Numbered from the stretch's first letter, positions 17,348 through 27,654 are shown. The stretch is DNA of 64,000 nucleotides from Candidatus Scalindua sp. (GCA_031316155.1 JALDRB010000015.1:53270-117269); one strand, 5' to 3'. Notes: generated from the sequence alone by a model not told the origin. Numbers and translations are program-made.

Positions 17348-18535
17348 TTATTCGGTTCTGTCCATAAAAATCTTTTCACCGGGTTTTGTTGCTACACCAG
17401 GCCATAGTTTTCTTCCGGGATAGATCTTGGTATGGATGCCCGTATGAACATTGTCTGCGATAATAGCTCCGAACTTCCTTAATCCAGTATCAATTACTTC
17501 ATGCTTCACAATAGATTTTATGTTTTCATTATCATGCCGAAGATTAGCAGTAATCGTACCAGCACCTAAATTACTGTTTTCTCCGATAACACTGTCTCCA
17601 ATATAGGAAAGATGCGGAACTTTTGCACAATCCATGATGATACTGTTCTTAATTTCAACCGCTTGGCCGATATGGCAGTTATTACCAATTGAGGAATTTC
17701 CTCTTAAATAGCAGTTAGGGCCAATTTTACAATTTTCTCCAATGACAATATTTCCTTCTATATATGTTCCAGACAAAATTACAGTACCCTTTCCAACTTG
17801 TATCGCACCGTGCACGGTAACATTCTTTTCTAATTTCCCTTTTATATTATTTTTGATCTGAGAAACCAAGTAATTGTTCACTGAAATCAAATCCCATGGA
17901 TACCCTACCGAAAGCCAATGCCCCTTTACCTTTTCGCATATAACCTTCTCTTTTTTTGCAAGCATATTCACATAGTCTACTATTTCGTATTCCCCTCGCA
18001 CACTTTTCCGGAGCTTATACGAAAACACCGTTTTGTCAAAAACATATAATCCTGTATTGGCAATATCAGAAACGAAATTTTTCGGCTTCTCTACGACCTT
18101 CTGGATCTCTTTATTCTTTAAAACAAAAACACCAAAACGTTCAGGGTTTTCCACCTTACAGCCCAGAACAGCATATTTATGTTTTAAACACGACTGAATG
18201 TCTTCCTGAGAAAAAATATCGTCGCCGCCAATGACCAGAAATTTATTTTTGATTAATTTCTCTACATATTGGATAGCATGACCCGTACCTAATTGTGATT
18301 TTTGCTCTACATATTTTATTCTTAATTTTCTCTGTTTATGGCCTATTTCATTTATTATCATCTCTTTCTTAAAGCCAACTATTACGATAACTTCTTCGAC
18401 CAGACCCTGCAAGGCATCTAGATTGTGCTTAATTATCTCCTTGTTCATTACCTTGAGCAGAGGTTTTGGTTTGGTTATTGTCAGAGGCCATGTCCTTGTA
18501 CTTTTACCAGCAGCCAGGATTACAGCTTGTGTCAT
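17348..18535 (-). CDS. Bifunctional sugar-1-phosphate nucleotidylyltransferase / acetyltransferase, GlmU-like
   Basis: 395 aa. N-terminal nucleotidyltransferase (MTQAVILAAGKSTRTWPLT, LLKVMNKEIIKHN, GTGHAIQYV, FLVIGGDD) and C-terminal left-handed beta-helix with hexapeptide repeats ending in GAGTITANLRHDNENIK. This domain order and size match the archaeal-type GlmU group making UDP-GlcNAc from GlcN-1-P. It follows glmM with a 1-bp gap, which supports that step of amino-sugar synthesis. The exact sugar specificity is not decided by sequence alone. Confidence 0.85.
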   Translation of the reverse strand: MTQAVILAAGKSTRTWPLTITKPKPLLKVMNKEIIKHNLDALQGLVEEVIVIVGFKKEMIINEIGHKQRKLRIKYVEQKSQLGTGHAIQYVEKLIKNKFLVIGGDDIFSQEDIQSCLKHKYAVLGCKVENPERFGVFVLKNKEIQKVVEKPKNFVSDIANTGLYVFDKTVFSYKLRKSVRGEYEIVDYVNMLAKKEKVICEKVKGHWLSVGYPWDLISVNNYLVSQIKNNIKGKLEKNVTVHGAIQVGKGTVILSGTYIEGNIVIGENCKIGPNCYLRGNSSIGNNCHIGQAVEIKNSIIMDCAKVPHLSYIGDSVIGENSNLGAGTITANLRHDNENIKSIVKHEVIDTGLRKFGAIIADNVHTGIHTKIYPGRKLWPGVATKPGEKIFMDRTE

Positions 18536-18536
18536 A

Positions 18537-19889
18537 TCAGATACCTATCTCTTTCTTAATAGCGTTTGCAATGTCATTGGTTATTTTGGTGATATCGTTC
18601 ATGTTCTCACCCTCCACCATGATTCTGCACAGATTTTGTGTTCCTGAGTACCGGACGAGTATTCGGCCTCTTTCCCCCAGTTTTTTTTCAGCAGATACTA
18701 TTTTCTCTTTTGCCTGCAACGAATCGATATCTTTTTTCTCTTTTACTTCAATGTTTACGACTACCTGTGGCAATGGTTTCATGCATTCTGCCAATTCGCT
18801 TAATTTTTTTCCCCCTTCCTTTATGATCTTTAACAATTGCAAAGCTGAGATTACACCATCTCCGGTAGTGGTATTATTGAAGAATATGATATGCCCTGAC
18901 TGTTCACCTCCCAAAACATACCCGTATTCTTTCAAGGCTTCGAGTACGTATCTATCTCCAACCTTTGTTTTGACTACCTGTATACCTTTATCTTGCATGG
19001 CAATATCAAATCCTTTGTTTGCCATAACGGTTACGGCAACTCCGTTCTTCTTTAAGGTCCCCTTCTCTTGCATGGAAATGGCACACATTGCAATTATCTG
19101 GTCACCATCGAGAGTATTTCCTTTTTCATCACAAACGATAACCCTGTCGGCGTCACCATCTAATGCGATACCGATGTCTGCTTTTATTTTTTTGACCGAT
19201 TCCATCATGTGTTCAGGATGGAGTGCTCCACAGTCTGAGTTAATATTCAGGCCATCAGGCCTGTCATTTAATACTGTGACATCTGCTCCCAGCTCTCTAA
19301 AGACCTCAGGTGCAGTACGGTAAGCTGCACCGTGAGCACAATCTAACACAATTTTTACTCCAGCAAGGCTCATACTATTTATGGAAGCCTTTGCAAATTC
19401 AATATACCTTCCTTTTGCATCCTGAACTCTATATAATCTTCCTATTAAATCTCCTCTTATCTCGTCTGTGTTTACCTTTTTATTAAGGACGCATTCCTCA
19501 ATCTCTTCTTCAAAATTGTCTGACAGTTTCTGTCCATCGGCACGAAAAACCTTAATCCCATTATCATCAGCCGGATTATGTGACGCACTGATGACAATAC
19601 CTGCATCTGCATTTATTGATTTTGTTAAATAAGCAACAGCAGGTGTTGGTAATACTCCAACAAGCAGAACATCAGCACCTGCGGATAGAATACCTGAACT
19701 TAGGGCATTTTCAATCATATAGCCGCTTACCCTGGTATCTTTTCCAATAAGAAAGCGGGGCCTTTCCTTGCCACACTTATCTTTAAAAACCGTAGCAATA
19801 GCCTTTCCTAAATCCAGCACCATTTCCGATGTTATCGGAAAAACATTTGCAATGCCTCGTATCCCATCTGTTCCGAATAGTTTTCCCAT
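18537..19889 (-). CDS. glmM: Phosphoglucosamine mutase
   Basis: 450 aa. Converts GlcN-6-P to GlcN-1-P. The start MGKLFGTDGIRGIAN, active-site serine loop GIVISASHNPADDNGIK, metal loop ALDGDADRVIVCD, sugar-binding GGEQSGHIIF and phosphate-binding RYSGTQNLCRIMVEG are all intact. Forms an operon with the GlmU-like gene downstream and the LolA-like gene 11 bp upstream. Confidence 0.95.
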   Translation of the reverse strand: MGKLFGTDGIRGIANVFPITSEMVLDLGKAIATVFKDKCGKERPRFLIGKDTRVSGYMIENALSSGILSAGADVLLVGVLPTPAVAYLTKSINADAGIVISASHNPADDNGIKVFRADGQKLSDNFEEEIEECVLNKKVNTDEIRGDLIGRLYRVQDAKGRYIEFAKASINSMSLAGVKIVLDCAHGAAYRTAPEVFRELGADVTVLNDRPDGLNINSDCGALHPEHMMESVKKIKADIGIALDGDADRVIVCDEKGNTLDGDQIIAMCAISMQEKGTLKKNGVAVTVMANKGFDIAMQDKGIQVVKTKVGDRYVLEALKEYGYVLGGEQSGHIIFFNNTTTGDGVISALQLLKIIKEGGKKLSELAECMKPLPQVVVNIEVKEKKDIDSLQAKEKIVSAEKKLGERGRILVRYSGTQNLCRIMVEGENMNDITKITNDIANAIKKEIGI

Positions 19890-19900
19890 TTTTTCACTAT

Positions 19901-20617
19901 TTATTGAAAAGGTTCTAGTATTTCGATATCCTCCGGTAGTTCCAGTCTGAAAGTATTATCCGGTATTTCACTGTTAATGTGTATGTTGCTCAACTCAATA
20001 GTATTGACGATTTCTCCGTCACTCTCGAATAGCTGAAATTGTATAGGGATCCACTCTGTATTATTGACCCATAATAAGATTCGTGAGTATTGAGATTCAG
20101 TTGAGTCTTTGGGGGTCAGTTCCAGGTGAAATATTGTGCCTTTGACGGTAATTATATCATCAATGAGTGAAACGGTATACTTTTTCTTTATCTTTTCAAC
20201 AGAGTACTCGTATCCAAATTCAAATAAATCCACCTCCTGAGGAGCATTCGCACTATCGTTCATTTCGTATTTTTCTACCTGATTTTCTTCCGGATGGAAT
20301 ATCCATATATGAGAACCATTAAAAACATTTACTTCATTTCTCGGAGGGAAGAAATCTATCCTCATCATCTTTGGCTTCTTGTATTTGATCTCTCCATAAG
20401 AAATCTCTTCAGAATCAAGTAAAGAAATCACTCTGGTATATTTTATATCTGCTCCCATAGTCTTTAGCCGTAGACTAGCCTCCTCTACTTTGAGTAAGAT
20501 TTCCTCCAGTTTTTTATCATACTCCTCTTTGCACATCAAATAATTCGTATTAGAGATTAAAATGCAAAAAGAAAAAACAAAAACAAAAACAAATACATTG
20601 AAAATATTTCTCTTCAT
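19901..20617 (-). CDS. LolA-like outer-membrane lipoprotein carrier
   Basis: 238 aa from ATG 20617, preceded by gaggacaagaag; a longer frame to 20680 lacks a site. Residues 1-30 are a signal peptide (MKRNIFNVFVFVFVFSFCILIS). The mature part has the LolA-type beta-sheet pattern: GEIKYKKPKMMRIDFFPPRNEVNVFNGSHIWIFHPEENQVEKYEM, then FHLELTPKD and LSNIHINSEIPDNTFRLELP. Likely periplasmic lipoprotein chaperone. It leads the glmM/GlmU cluster. Confidence 0.8.
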   Translation of the reverse strand: MKRNIFNVFVFVFVFSFCILISNTNYLMCKEEYDKKLEEILLKVEEASLRLKTMGADIKYTRVISLLDSEEISYGEIKYKKPKMMRIDFFPPRNEVNVFNGSHIWIFHPEENQVEKYEMNDSANAPQEVDLFEFGYEYSVEKIKKKYTVSLIDDIITVKGTIFHLELTPKDSTESQYSRILLWVNNTEWIPIQFQLFESDGEIVNTIELSNIHINSEIPDNTFRLELPEDIEILEPFQ

Positions 20618-20706
20618 CTTCTTGTCCTCTTTATTTTCTGTTTCAATGATGGTAAACGATCGGTATTGTACCACATGCAATGAGGAAATGTAAGTATGAT
20701 CTTAAT

Positions 20707-22083
20707 TTACAAATAGAGATCTCTTTTACCTTTAATAAGTGATTTAATATAGTTAGAGGTTATCTGCCTGACCTTAGGATCATGGATCTTATGAACTTCG
20801 GAATCTATGATGCTCTTTATCTTCTTGGCCAGCTTGGGATTGTAATCCAGAAGATATTCCTCGAAGGTGAGAATCGAGTTAGGCTGGCAGAATTTTTTTA
20901 TCTCACCGGGTTTAGCTAGATTCATAAAATCTTCGCCTGTTCTCCCTGAACGGTAACAGGATGTGCAGAAGCTCGGGATAAATCCCATGGTAGCCAAATT
21001 TTCTATAACTTCTGAGAGAGAGCGGTTGTCTGATATACTGAATTGACCTTCTGATTTGTCATTATTACTGTAACTTCCGGGGGCGGTCTTTGAACCTGCA
21101 GAAACCTGTGATACACCAATATGGAAGAGTTCATTTCTCAAGGACTCTTTCTCCCTTGTTGAAAGTATGATACCCGTATAGGGGACAGCCAGACGTAGGA
21201 TTGCAATTATTTTCTTCAGTTCCAGGTCTGAAACAGGATAGGGGGGGTGAGAAGATATATCCGATCCCTGAGCAGGTTCAAGTCGTGGGATTGAAATAGT
21301 GTGCGGACCGACGCCAAACTTATCCTCCAGGTGCATGGCATGAAAGAGCAATGCCATTACCTCGAATTTGTATTGATACAGACCAAATAAAACCCCAATG
21401 CCCACATCATCAATACCTGCTCTTTGTGCATCGTCGCAGGCGTAAAGTCGTTTCAGATAATCTGCTTTCGGGCCAGACACGTGTATTTTATTATAGGTAT
21501 CCACATGGTATGTCTCCTGAAATAACTGATAGGTCCCTATACCAGTATCCTTGAGTCTTTTAAAATCCTTTACTTCCATAGGCGCAACATTGACATTCAA
21601 TCTCCTTATAGAACCCCGGCCATTCCTTGTTTTGTAAACACTCTTTATTACTTCTTCCAAATAATCTATATTGACGGCAGGATCTTCTGCTGAGACCAGG
21701 AGTAGTCGTTTATGTCCCTGTGATATCAGGGCAGAGGTCTCTTTCATTACCTCTTCTGCTTGTAAGAGTTGATTGTTATTTTGAGAAGTGTTCTTTCTGA
21801 AACCGCAATAGAGGCAGTCGTTAATACACCGATTTGATAGATAGAGAGGTGCAAACAGTACAATCCGGTTTCCGTAAATTGTTTCTTTTATTTCCCTTGC
21901 GGTAGCGAAGATTTTATTCAATATGGACAGGTCTTCGCAATTAAGCAGAGTAGCAACTTCTTCAGGGCTCAGGCCTTTTAATTTTAAGGAGTTATTAATT
22001 ATGCTTTCGACACATTGACGGGAATGACTTTGTGTTTCTCCCAGAATATCAAATATTTTGTCTTCGTTAATAAAATTATTCAT
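20707..22083 (-). CDS. hydG: [FeFe]-hydrogenase maturase HydG (radical SAM tyrosine lyase)
   Basis: 458 aa. Makes CO and cyanide from tyrosine for the H-cluster. The radical-SAM triad CX3CX2C is at C86, C90, C93 (RCINDCLYCGFR). The C-terminal auxiliary-cluster motif (FCTSCYRSGRTGEDFM ... CQP) separates HydG from ThiH. The block YHVSGPKADYLKRLYACDDAQRAGIDDVGIG region is typical. Pairs with the HydE fusion just upstream on the same strand. No HydF and no [FeFe] catalytic subunit occur in the window. Confidence 0.9.
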   Translation of the reverse strand: MNNFINEDKIFDILGETQSHSRQCVESIINNSLKLKGLSPEEVATLLNCEDLSILNKIFATAREIKETIYGNRIVLFAPLYLSNRCINDCLYCGFRKNTSQNNNQLLQAEEVMKETSALISQGHKRLLLVSAEDPAVNIDYLEEVIKSVYKTRNGRGSIRRLNVNVAPMEVKDFKRLKDTGIGTYQLFQETYHVDTYNKIHVSGPKADYLKRLYACDDAQRAGIDDVGIGVLFGLYQYKFEVMALLFHAMHLEDKFGVGPHTISIPRLEPAQGSDISSHPPYPVSDLELKKIIAILRLAVPYTGIILSTREKESLRNELFHIGVSQVSAGSKTAPGSYSNNDKSEGQFSISDNRSLSEVIENLATMGFIPSFCTSCYRSGRTGEDFMNLAKPGEIKKFCQPNSILTFEEYLLDYNPKLAKKIKSIIDSEVHKIHDPKVRQITSNYIKSLIKGKRDLYL

Positions 22084-22567
22084 ATACTAGACCCGAATAA
22101 GTCGGAGAAAGATTTCAGATTTCAGATTTACGTTTGTTTTTTAAGTCTTTCATTTTATGAGTTGTATTCAGAAGCCACCTGCCCGCCAGGATGAATCCGT
22201 TCGCCGGCTCGATGAGCATACAGGCGGGGACGGGCCCGACTGCATCATTCAGGCAGGGGATAAAGAATTCAGAATAGTAAATGACTATGACTCAAGTAAT
22301 TTACTCACCTCTTCAAGTTGATTTATCAAATTGCTATTACCACCATAAATCTTTTAGCCGGCTTTTTTACCCAAATGGATTGGACAGATTTTTCATTCTA
22401 TCTTCTTAATTCTGACTTCTGTCTTCATGCTTTCAGATTCTGTAATTGAACTTTATCCATAATCTTCTAATTAAAAAATCATAAATCCCAAAACGTAATT
22501 CGTAATTTTTGCCTAAGTTTGTCCCTGTATTTCTGGAACAGGGATTGGTCAAAATATTTTTAACCGG
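22084..22567. other. Gene-free stretch between hydE fusion and hydG
   Basis: 484 bp without a convincing gene. It holds a GC-rich imperfect palindrome at about 22180-22240 (cctgcccgccagg near catacaggcgggg), similar in kind to the GC modules inside family A repeats, and AT-rich text rich in ttctga/cttca motifs. The gap separates two genes usually found together. Confidence 0.5.
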
Positions 22568-23863
22568 TTAAATACCTAGGTCGGTAGGGGCTCTGCCAAT
22601 CTCTTTCAGTAATTGCTGTGCGTTTCTTACCTGTTCTTCTACGGAGCTATCTACTGTCGAACTTCTCGGATAGATATCGTAGAGACCGGCATATTCTTTG
22701 GGTGTAAGGTTCAACATAATTGAATTGGCCCCGGATAAGAGGGCTCGTCTCCTTGCCTGCGTATGTAATGTTTCAAGAGCCGTTGTTACAAGAATTTTTC
22801 CAGAGGAATCAATGAGCCTCAATACGGAAAGGGCCTTAAGAACATATTCTATATCAGGTGCATGATCATCGGCGAGTGAGGTATCAATGTGCGGAATAAA
22901 CGGGCCGAACGAGTACATATCGCAGCCCAGCTCTTTAGCAAACAGAAAGTCATCGATAATACTCTCAGCTTTCTGTCCCGGCAGACCTATGAGACCACCG
23001 GTAGCAATGAGATATCCGACATCCTTAAAGAATTTTAAATATCTAACCCTTTCTTGAAGAGATGAATCTGGGTGTAGCTTTGCATAAAGATTCTCATCAG
23101 ATGTCTCAAATCGAAATAGGACCCCCTTAGCGCCCGCCTCATATGCCTTTCGATAAAATTCCTCTTCCCTTTCTCCTACGCTCAGGAATAGAAAAACTGG
23201 GAATTTCTTTCGTATCATTTTGATCAAGTCCAATAACTCTTCAGAGCTATAAGAGAGGTCTTCACCGGACTGCAGGACGATTCCCTTAAACCCGAAACGA
23301 ATTACCGCGTCTGCAACAACATTGATAATCTCCCCGGGTTTGAGACTGAACCGTTTCAGGTTGATGTTTGATGATTGTATGCCGCAGTACTCACACTGGC
23401 ATCTGCATATGTTGGAAAACTCGATAATTCCATGGACGCAGCAGGCATTGTCCAAAAATTTCTGCCGCACAAAATTAGCAGACTTAAACAAAACTTCCTT
23501 TTCATCAGAATCTGTGCTCAATAGTAATCTCAGTGCTTCCTGATGTGATATTGACTTGCCATATGTTGCTCTGTTGATGATTTTCAGAAAATCTTTATCC
23601 AGATGAGGTTTATCGTTATGCAATCTGGAAAGCCGTGCATCTGTCTTCTTCAGCTCAAAGAAAAGCTCCTTCCAGGTATCTAAGATTTCTTCGGCATCCT
23701 TTTCATCTATTTTCTGCACTACGAACCCACCCTGTGCGTAAACATAATCACCAACCTGGAGATTGTAAAAATCGTTCCTCGCCTTCCTCTTTTCACCAAA
23801 ATAATCTACGGTAATCAGATTTCCGGTAATACTCTTAACATTTCCGGGAATAGCATAGCACAT
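22568..23863 (-). CDS. hydE: HypC-HydE fusion: [NiFe] maturation chaperone domain joined to [FeFe] maturase HydE
   Basis: 431 aa. Residues 1-66 are a full HypC/HupF domain: MCYAIPG with the essential Cys2, then a beta strand with VDYFG, VGDYVYAQGGFVVQKIDEKDAEEIL. Residues from about 85 are HydE, a radical-SAM enzyme of H-cluster synthesis: radical-SAM Cys at 153, 157 and 160 (NICRCQCEYCGIQ), LQSGEDLSY, GLIGLPGQ, and the C-terminal LNLTPKEYAGLYDIYP. No stop or frameshift separates them, and the linker (66-85) is short. A free-standing HypC is normally about 75-90 aa, so the domain is complete. Function of the fusion is unknown to me. Confidence 0.88.
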   Translation of the reverse strand: MCYAIPGNVKSITGNLITVDYFGEKRKARNDFYNLQVGDYVYAQGGFVVQKIDEKDAEEILDTWKELFFELKKTDARLSRLHNDKPHLDKDFLKIINRATYGKSISHQEALRLLLSTDSDEKEVLFKSANFVRQKFLDNACCVHGIIEFSNICRCQCEYCGIQSSNINLKRFSLKPGEIINVVADAVIRFGFKGIVLQSGEDLSYSSEELLDLIKMIRKKFPVFLFLSVGEREEEFYRKAYEAGAKGVLFRFETSDENLYAKLHPDSSLQERVRYLKFFKDVGYLIATGGLIGLPGQKAESIIDDFLFAKELGCDMYSFGPFIPHIDTSLADDHAPDIEYVLKALSVLRLIDSSGKILVTTALETLHTQARRRALLSGANSIMLNLTPKEYAGLYDIYPRSSTVDSSVEEQVRNAQQLLKEIGRAPTDLGI

Positions 23864-23929
23864 ATAGTTAAATTTATCACTTCAGACTACAATTGTCTAA
23901 CTTTTTCTGAACCCTTTTATCTGTTCATA

Positions 23930-24099
23930 TATACTCATCTCGTAATGGGTTTCGGACCTGCCTGTGCGTAAGGAACGTACGCAGACAGGTAAAATCCAAA
24001 AATTATTTTGCCCGAGTAAAGTCCTCGGCGTCTGTCCGGGAATACTTTCACCAAGATTTAATTTCCAGTAAAACCGAAAACCAAATCGGTTTTAGTATA
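23930..24099 (+). repeat. Family A repeat, copy 5 (long form)
   Basis: 170 bp, with both variant inserts: the GC palindrome cctgcctgtgcg / cgcagacagg and the segment cccgagtaaagtcctcgg ... tgtccgg. Ends aatcggttttagtata. Sits between the hydE fusion and a lipase pseudogene. Confidence 0.87.
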
Positions 24100-24316
24100 A
24101 AAAATAATATACATGGAATGCTCAGATTCTCCTGTGGATGGCTATGGAACGGTGAAATTTAACCGGGCGATGATCTTCCCACTTTGTTTACAGGGAGTAG
24201 GTATAATATCACCAGTTTCGTTACGAGGCAGGACAAAGAAACAGAGTATGTAAAATAGTATTTTTCCGATACTGTTTAAAATGTTACGACATATTTGGTA
24301 ACTTTGCATTGTGTTA

Positions 24317-25501
24317 TTAGGATACCTTATTCCAGGCCCTGGCATTCAGCACGAGTTCGGCGCTAATTCCAGGACGTGTTTTCTGTTCGATTGGTATGTG
24401 AAACTCAAGCTTTCCGCCGGACAGAACTGGGTTAATTGCTTTTGTAGCACGGTTCGGCGTTTGCGAGTCAAAACCGTAGTGTAAGCGCCATGTTGGGGTC
24501 GAGTCATCAGGTGGAATTGCCTCAAGATTGATTCCATTGCGAACAGGAGTCGTGTCAAATTTTGATAACCTTCCTCCGAATTGACGATGCTGTAATGCCC
24601 CGAATGGCTCCGGTAAACGAATGCACGCGGAGCTTGCTTTATCACTTCTTGGCCATTTTCATGCCACGGTCCCCATACTTTAGCGTTTGTAATGCGCACC
24701 AGTCCGTCGCTCATTGACCCGACCAAACAGCTTGACCACCCTGCTGCAACCTCGTAGTCGCGGTGATTGGTTCCAACTAAGCAGAAGAACCGGTACGGAT
24801 CGAACTTGCCGTTCAGTGTTGCCACACTCTCTTCGTCCGTACCCGGTGGAAGATCAAGATAGGTGTGCATGCGTTGATGGTTAAAGTTGTCAGCATTGTT
24901 ACGTGAAAAGAATCCGGGTACGTTACCCGATGATACGCAGATCGATCCCGTTATGCGGCGTTGCGTAGGTAAAGACCTTATCTACGTATTGACGAGCTTG
25001 TTGAGGAGCTACTTCCGGGTTTTGGAGAAGGCATCGACAAATTAAGCCTCCCATAGAGTGAGCAACCAGATAAACCTTGAACACATTTTTTGCCTGCTGG
25101 TCAACATCACAGATTCGATCCCGAATCCGTAATATCAGTTCTCCCAGACCTTTTGCGTAGTTCTCAATCTCTGGTCGAATACCTGGACCCAGTTCCAGGG
25201 AGACTTAATCGTAATAACGGTAGATAAAGACAGACTTGGACACTATCGCATGGCCGGGTGGCATTTCGTCTCCACCTTCATAGACGTCACGATAACCGAA
25301 ATCCTTCATCAATCGCACGAGGGGCGATTCGAAGTAATGTTGTTCAACGATGCCCGTCAACAACTGACGGAGTTTCGTGGAACCGATGTTGAAAACCATG
25401 TAGGGATCGGCCACGGTGTCTTCTACCGCCGCCTGACTGACTGCATACCCACGGACAAATATGATCGGATAAAAAGGGTGCTCTATTGTTTTTGCCGACA
25501 T
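24317..25501 (-). pseudogene. Alpha/beta hydrolase (lipase-like), broken by one stop and two frameshifts
   Basis: Start ATG 25501 has a good site (ggaggatagcct). The N-terminus HPFYPIIFVRGYAVSQ and the nucleophile elbow VAHSMGGLICR (GXSXG type) show a secreted-lipase/PGAP1-like fold. An in-frame TAA at 25205-25207 follows RYYD. The same frame then resumes GPGIRPEIENYAKGLGELI up to YATPHNGIDLRII. An extra G in 24926-24928 shifts the frame; MHTYLDLPPGTDEES continues. A missing A near 24440 shifts it again, and the repaired end reads SAELVLNARAWNKVS. A true pseudogene, as one lesion is a plain stop. Confidence 0.8.
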
Positions 25502-25595
25502 TAGGCTATCCTCCGTGTTGAAGTGCCAAAAAATTGATTTAACGCCATAAACATTAAAATAAAACAATATAAGACTTCAACTATTTTTCTGATTG

Positions 25596-25652
25596 TATAC
25601 TCATCTTATAATGGCTTTCGGATAAAATCCGAGAAAAAACGGAGCGAGTATA
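25596..25652 (+). repeat. Family A repeat, copy 6 (5' module only)
   Basis: Only the first half is present: tatactcatcttataatg to ggagcgagtata, so it is itself bounded by TATACTC and GAGTATA. This shows the 5' half can stand alone. Confidence 0.82.
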
Positions 25653-25670
25653 GTCCTCTGCCCACTTATC

Positions 25671-26171
25671 TCAGTTATCAACAACAGTGAGACGTTTCCC
25701 GGTGAATGTATTTTTGAACGTCTTGATCGGGACCGCTACAGGGTCGAGGGGATCTACACCCGGAGAGAACATTTTACCGGTGAGATATCCGCTCACCTGT
25801 TGAAACGCGTTATCGAATTCGACGGTGAAGTTGAATCGTGACGATCCGACTCCATCATCTAAGAGGGTGAAATTAAGTGTTCCGGCCGTAATCTTCCTTT
25901 CTCCTGTCTGCTTCCACGATCCCTGCTGGTTACTGAATGTGTTTTTGAACTGATACGAATGAATACCGAACCAGCTGCCATCTGCTGTGATGGTAACTAT
26001 CCGGAAGCCGCCGTCATCATCTTCATTCAGGAGATACGTGCCGGCAATCTTCCCACCAATAGCAGAAACATGTTTGCCGGCTACGGCATCGTGTGAGCAT
26101 AAGAGACTGAGAAACAGGAATACTGACAAAATGGCCTGAGTATAAACAGAGAAAATTCTCTTGTGCTTCAT
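25671..26171 (-). CDS. Exported lipocalin-like protein of unknown function
   Basis: 166 aa, ribosome site gaggtgaggct before ATG. Residues 1-31 are a signal peptide (ILSVFLFLSLLCSHDAVAG). The mature domain (GGKIAGTYLLNEDDDGGFRIVTITADGSWFG ... QQGSWKQTGERKITAGTLNF) has the alternating pattern of a small beta-barrel and resembles secreted hypothetical proteins with a lipocalin-like fold. No catalytic residues are evident. Confidence 0.6.
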   Translation of the reverse strand: MKHKRIFSVYTQAILSVFLFLSLLCSHDAVAGKHVSAIGGKIAGTYLLNEDDDGGFRIVTITADGSWFGIHSYQFKNTFSNQQGSWKQTGERKITAGTLNFTLLDDGVGSSRFNFTVEFDNAFQQVSGYLTGKMFSPGVDPLDPVAVPIKTFKNTFTGKRLTVVDN

Positions 26172-26265
26172 AGCCTCACCTCCTCGTATTGATGTTATTT
26201 AGTGCGATAAAAAGTAATTATTTTACATGTATCGTATAAATATAATAAATTAATTCTTCGTGGTT

Positions 26266-27654
26266 CTATTGACTACAAGATGTTACTTTAAAACGAACAT
26301 ATCTCTCAACCGCTTTTGCAATTTTGCCATTAACCTGAGAAAAGTTAAGCTTCTTGTCTTGAATGAGATCGACAATTGTGTGAATCGCTTTGGCTAGCAA
26401 CCTGCGAGAATCAATAGCTATTTTCTCATCTGCACTAGCATTACTCCCATGTGCAGCCCCACTCCGTTTATCATAAATTTCCTGTAAGGTATTAAAAACA
26501 TCTTCCCCGTTATGCGGCTTGGTTGAAAGGATAGCGGCACCATGTAGACAAAACCTATATCGAGAGTCGCCACGTCCTGGCACCAAAAGCAAGTCAAGTC
26601 ATATCGCAGACTCTAACTGAATGTCTCTAGGTAGAGTTGCAACACAGGAACGTCCAAAATGCCAAAGTGATTTGTTTAGGTCCGGTACTTGTTTAGCCGC
26701 CGAGCGAAAGTCTTGCAACAATTCTGTGCATCGATTAACGGTTTGTTTATCGAGTGAACAATCAGACGGACCAATATTTTCGTCACGCCTAAATCTTCCC
26801 ATACGGACATCAAGTTCGCATTTTATAAGGCAGGTACCCTCAGCAACAGGACGTTCTTGATTTAATGATACAAAAAGAACCCACTTAAGAAGGTCAAGCA
26901 GGTCTTGTACCATTGAGGTTACAGAGTTTTGTTGAACTTTCTTTCTCGCTTTAAATGAAAAACTGACTTCGGCAATAGCCTCTATACAATAAGGTGCTTT
27001 GAAGTCATCCCAAAGGAATTCATGACTGTGGCGTGAGAGGAAGACGGACAAATTTCTAGGTGTCCATCTTTTAAGTTTAATATCAGGTGCAATTTCTAAA
27101 CATGTTCCAGGGAGCAGGCTTAAGCTTGAAAGCGGACAAAAGGCAGTAACAAACCGACGATGTTTACCGTATAAGTTAACGGCATCTCTGATAGCTTCCT
27201 CAATCTTTTCCTCATCAACTGCCCACTCTTCAAATGCACCATAATCAACGAGTCGTTCTCTTGTTGTACTTTCAAGTGCGACTAATAACGGTTCACGCAC
27301 AAGTTTGTGATAAGTATTAAACGCCCATACATCCTTATCAGGATTCTGTCCAGTCAGTGTTAATTTTAGTGCCCCTCGTTTCCAAATATAGTCAGTCAAT
27401 GTAATGGACTCCTCCGAGCGCCAGATTTTATTGATTCGTAGCCATATTACATCTTCTCTATAACTCGGAGATTTTATATCATAGCAACCCAGACTACTTT
27501 CATCTGGCCGATATACTGTGCAGGTTTTCTGAGGGAGAGATAGTTTCTTCAAATCCGCTAAAGTTCGATAAATAGCCTTGCGAATTAACTTAGCAAGTTC
27601 TTTAGAGTCGAGATCTTGCTCTTCTCCTGGAGGGAGCACTTTGGTCACTTCCAT
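26266..27654 (-). pseudogene. Large protein with C-terminal ApeA-like HEPN domain, interrupted by one TGA
   Basis: 463 codons in one frame with a single in-frame TGA at 26599-26601. The upstream part (351 aa, from MEVTKVLPPGEEQD) has no motif I recognise. The downstream part resembles the ApeA-type HEPN fold: LLLVPGRGDSRYRFCLHGAAIL followed by VFNTLQEIYDKRSGAAHGSN, where RSGAAH fits the HEPN RX4H active-site motif of RNases. Such proteins are often phage-defence effectors. Sequence across the stop is continuous (LESAI-stop-LDLLLVPG), so this is a single nonsense change, not two genes. The anti-phage role is inferred. Confidence 0.65.

Noticed and set aside
18466..19323. 285-residue plus-strand frame, hydrophobic
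   Set aside because: Lies fully antisense to glmM, which has all its motifs; composition reflects the reverse strand.
24142..24345. 67-residue minus-strand frame after the lipase pseudogene
   Set aside because: Overlaps the repaired end of the lipase-like gene in a different frame and has no features.
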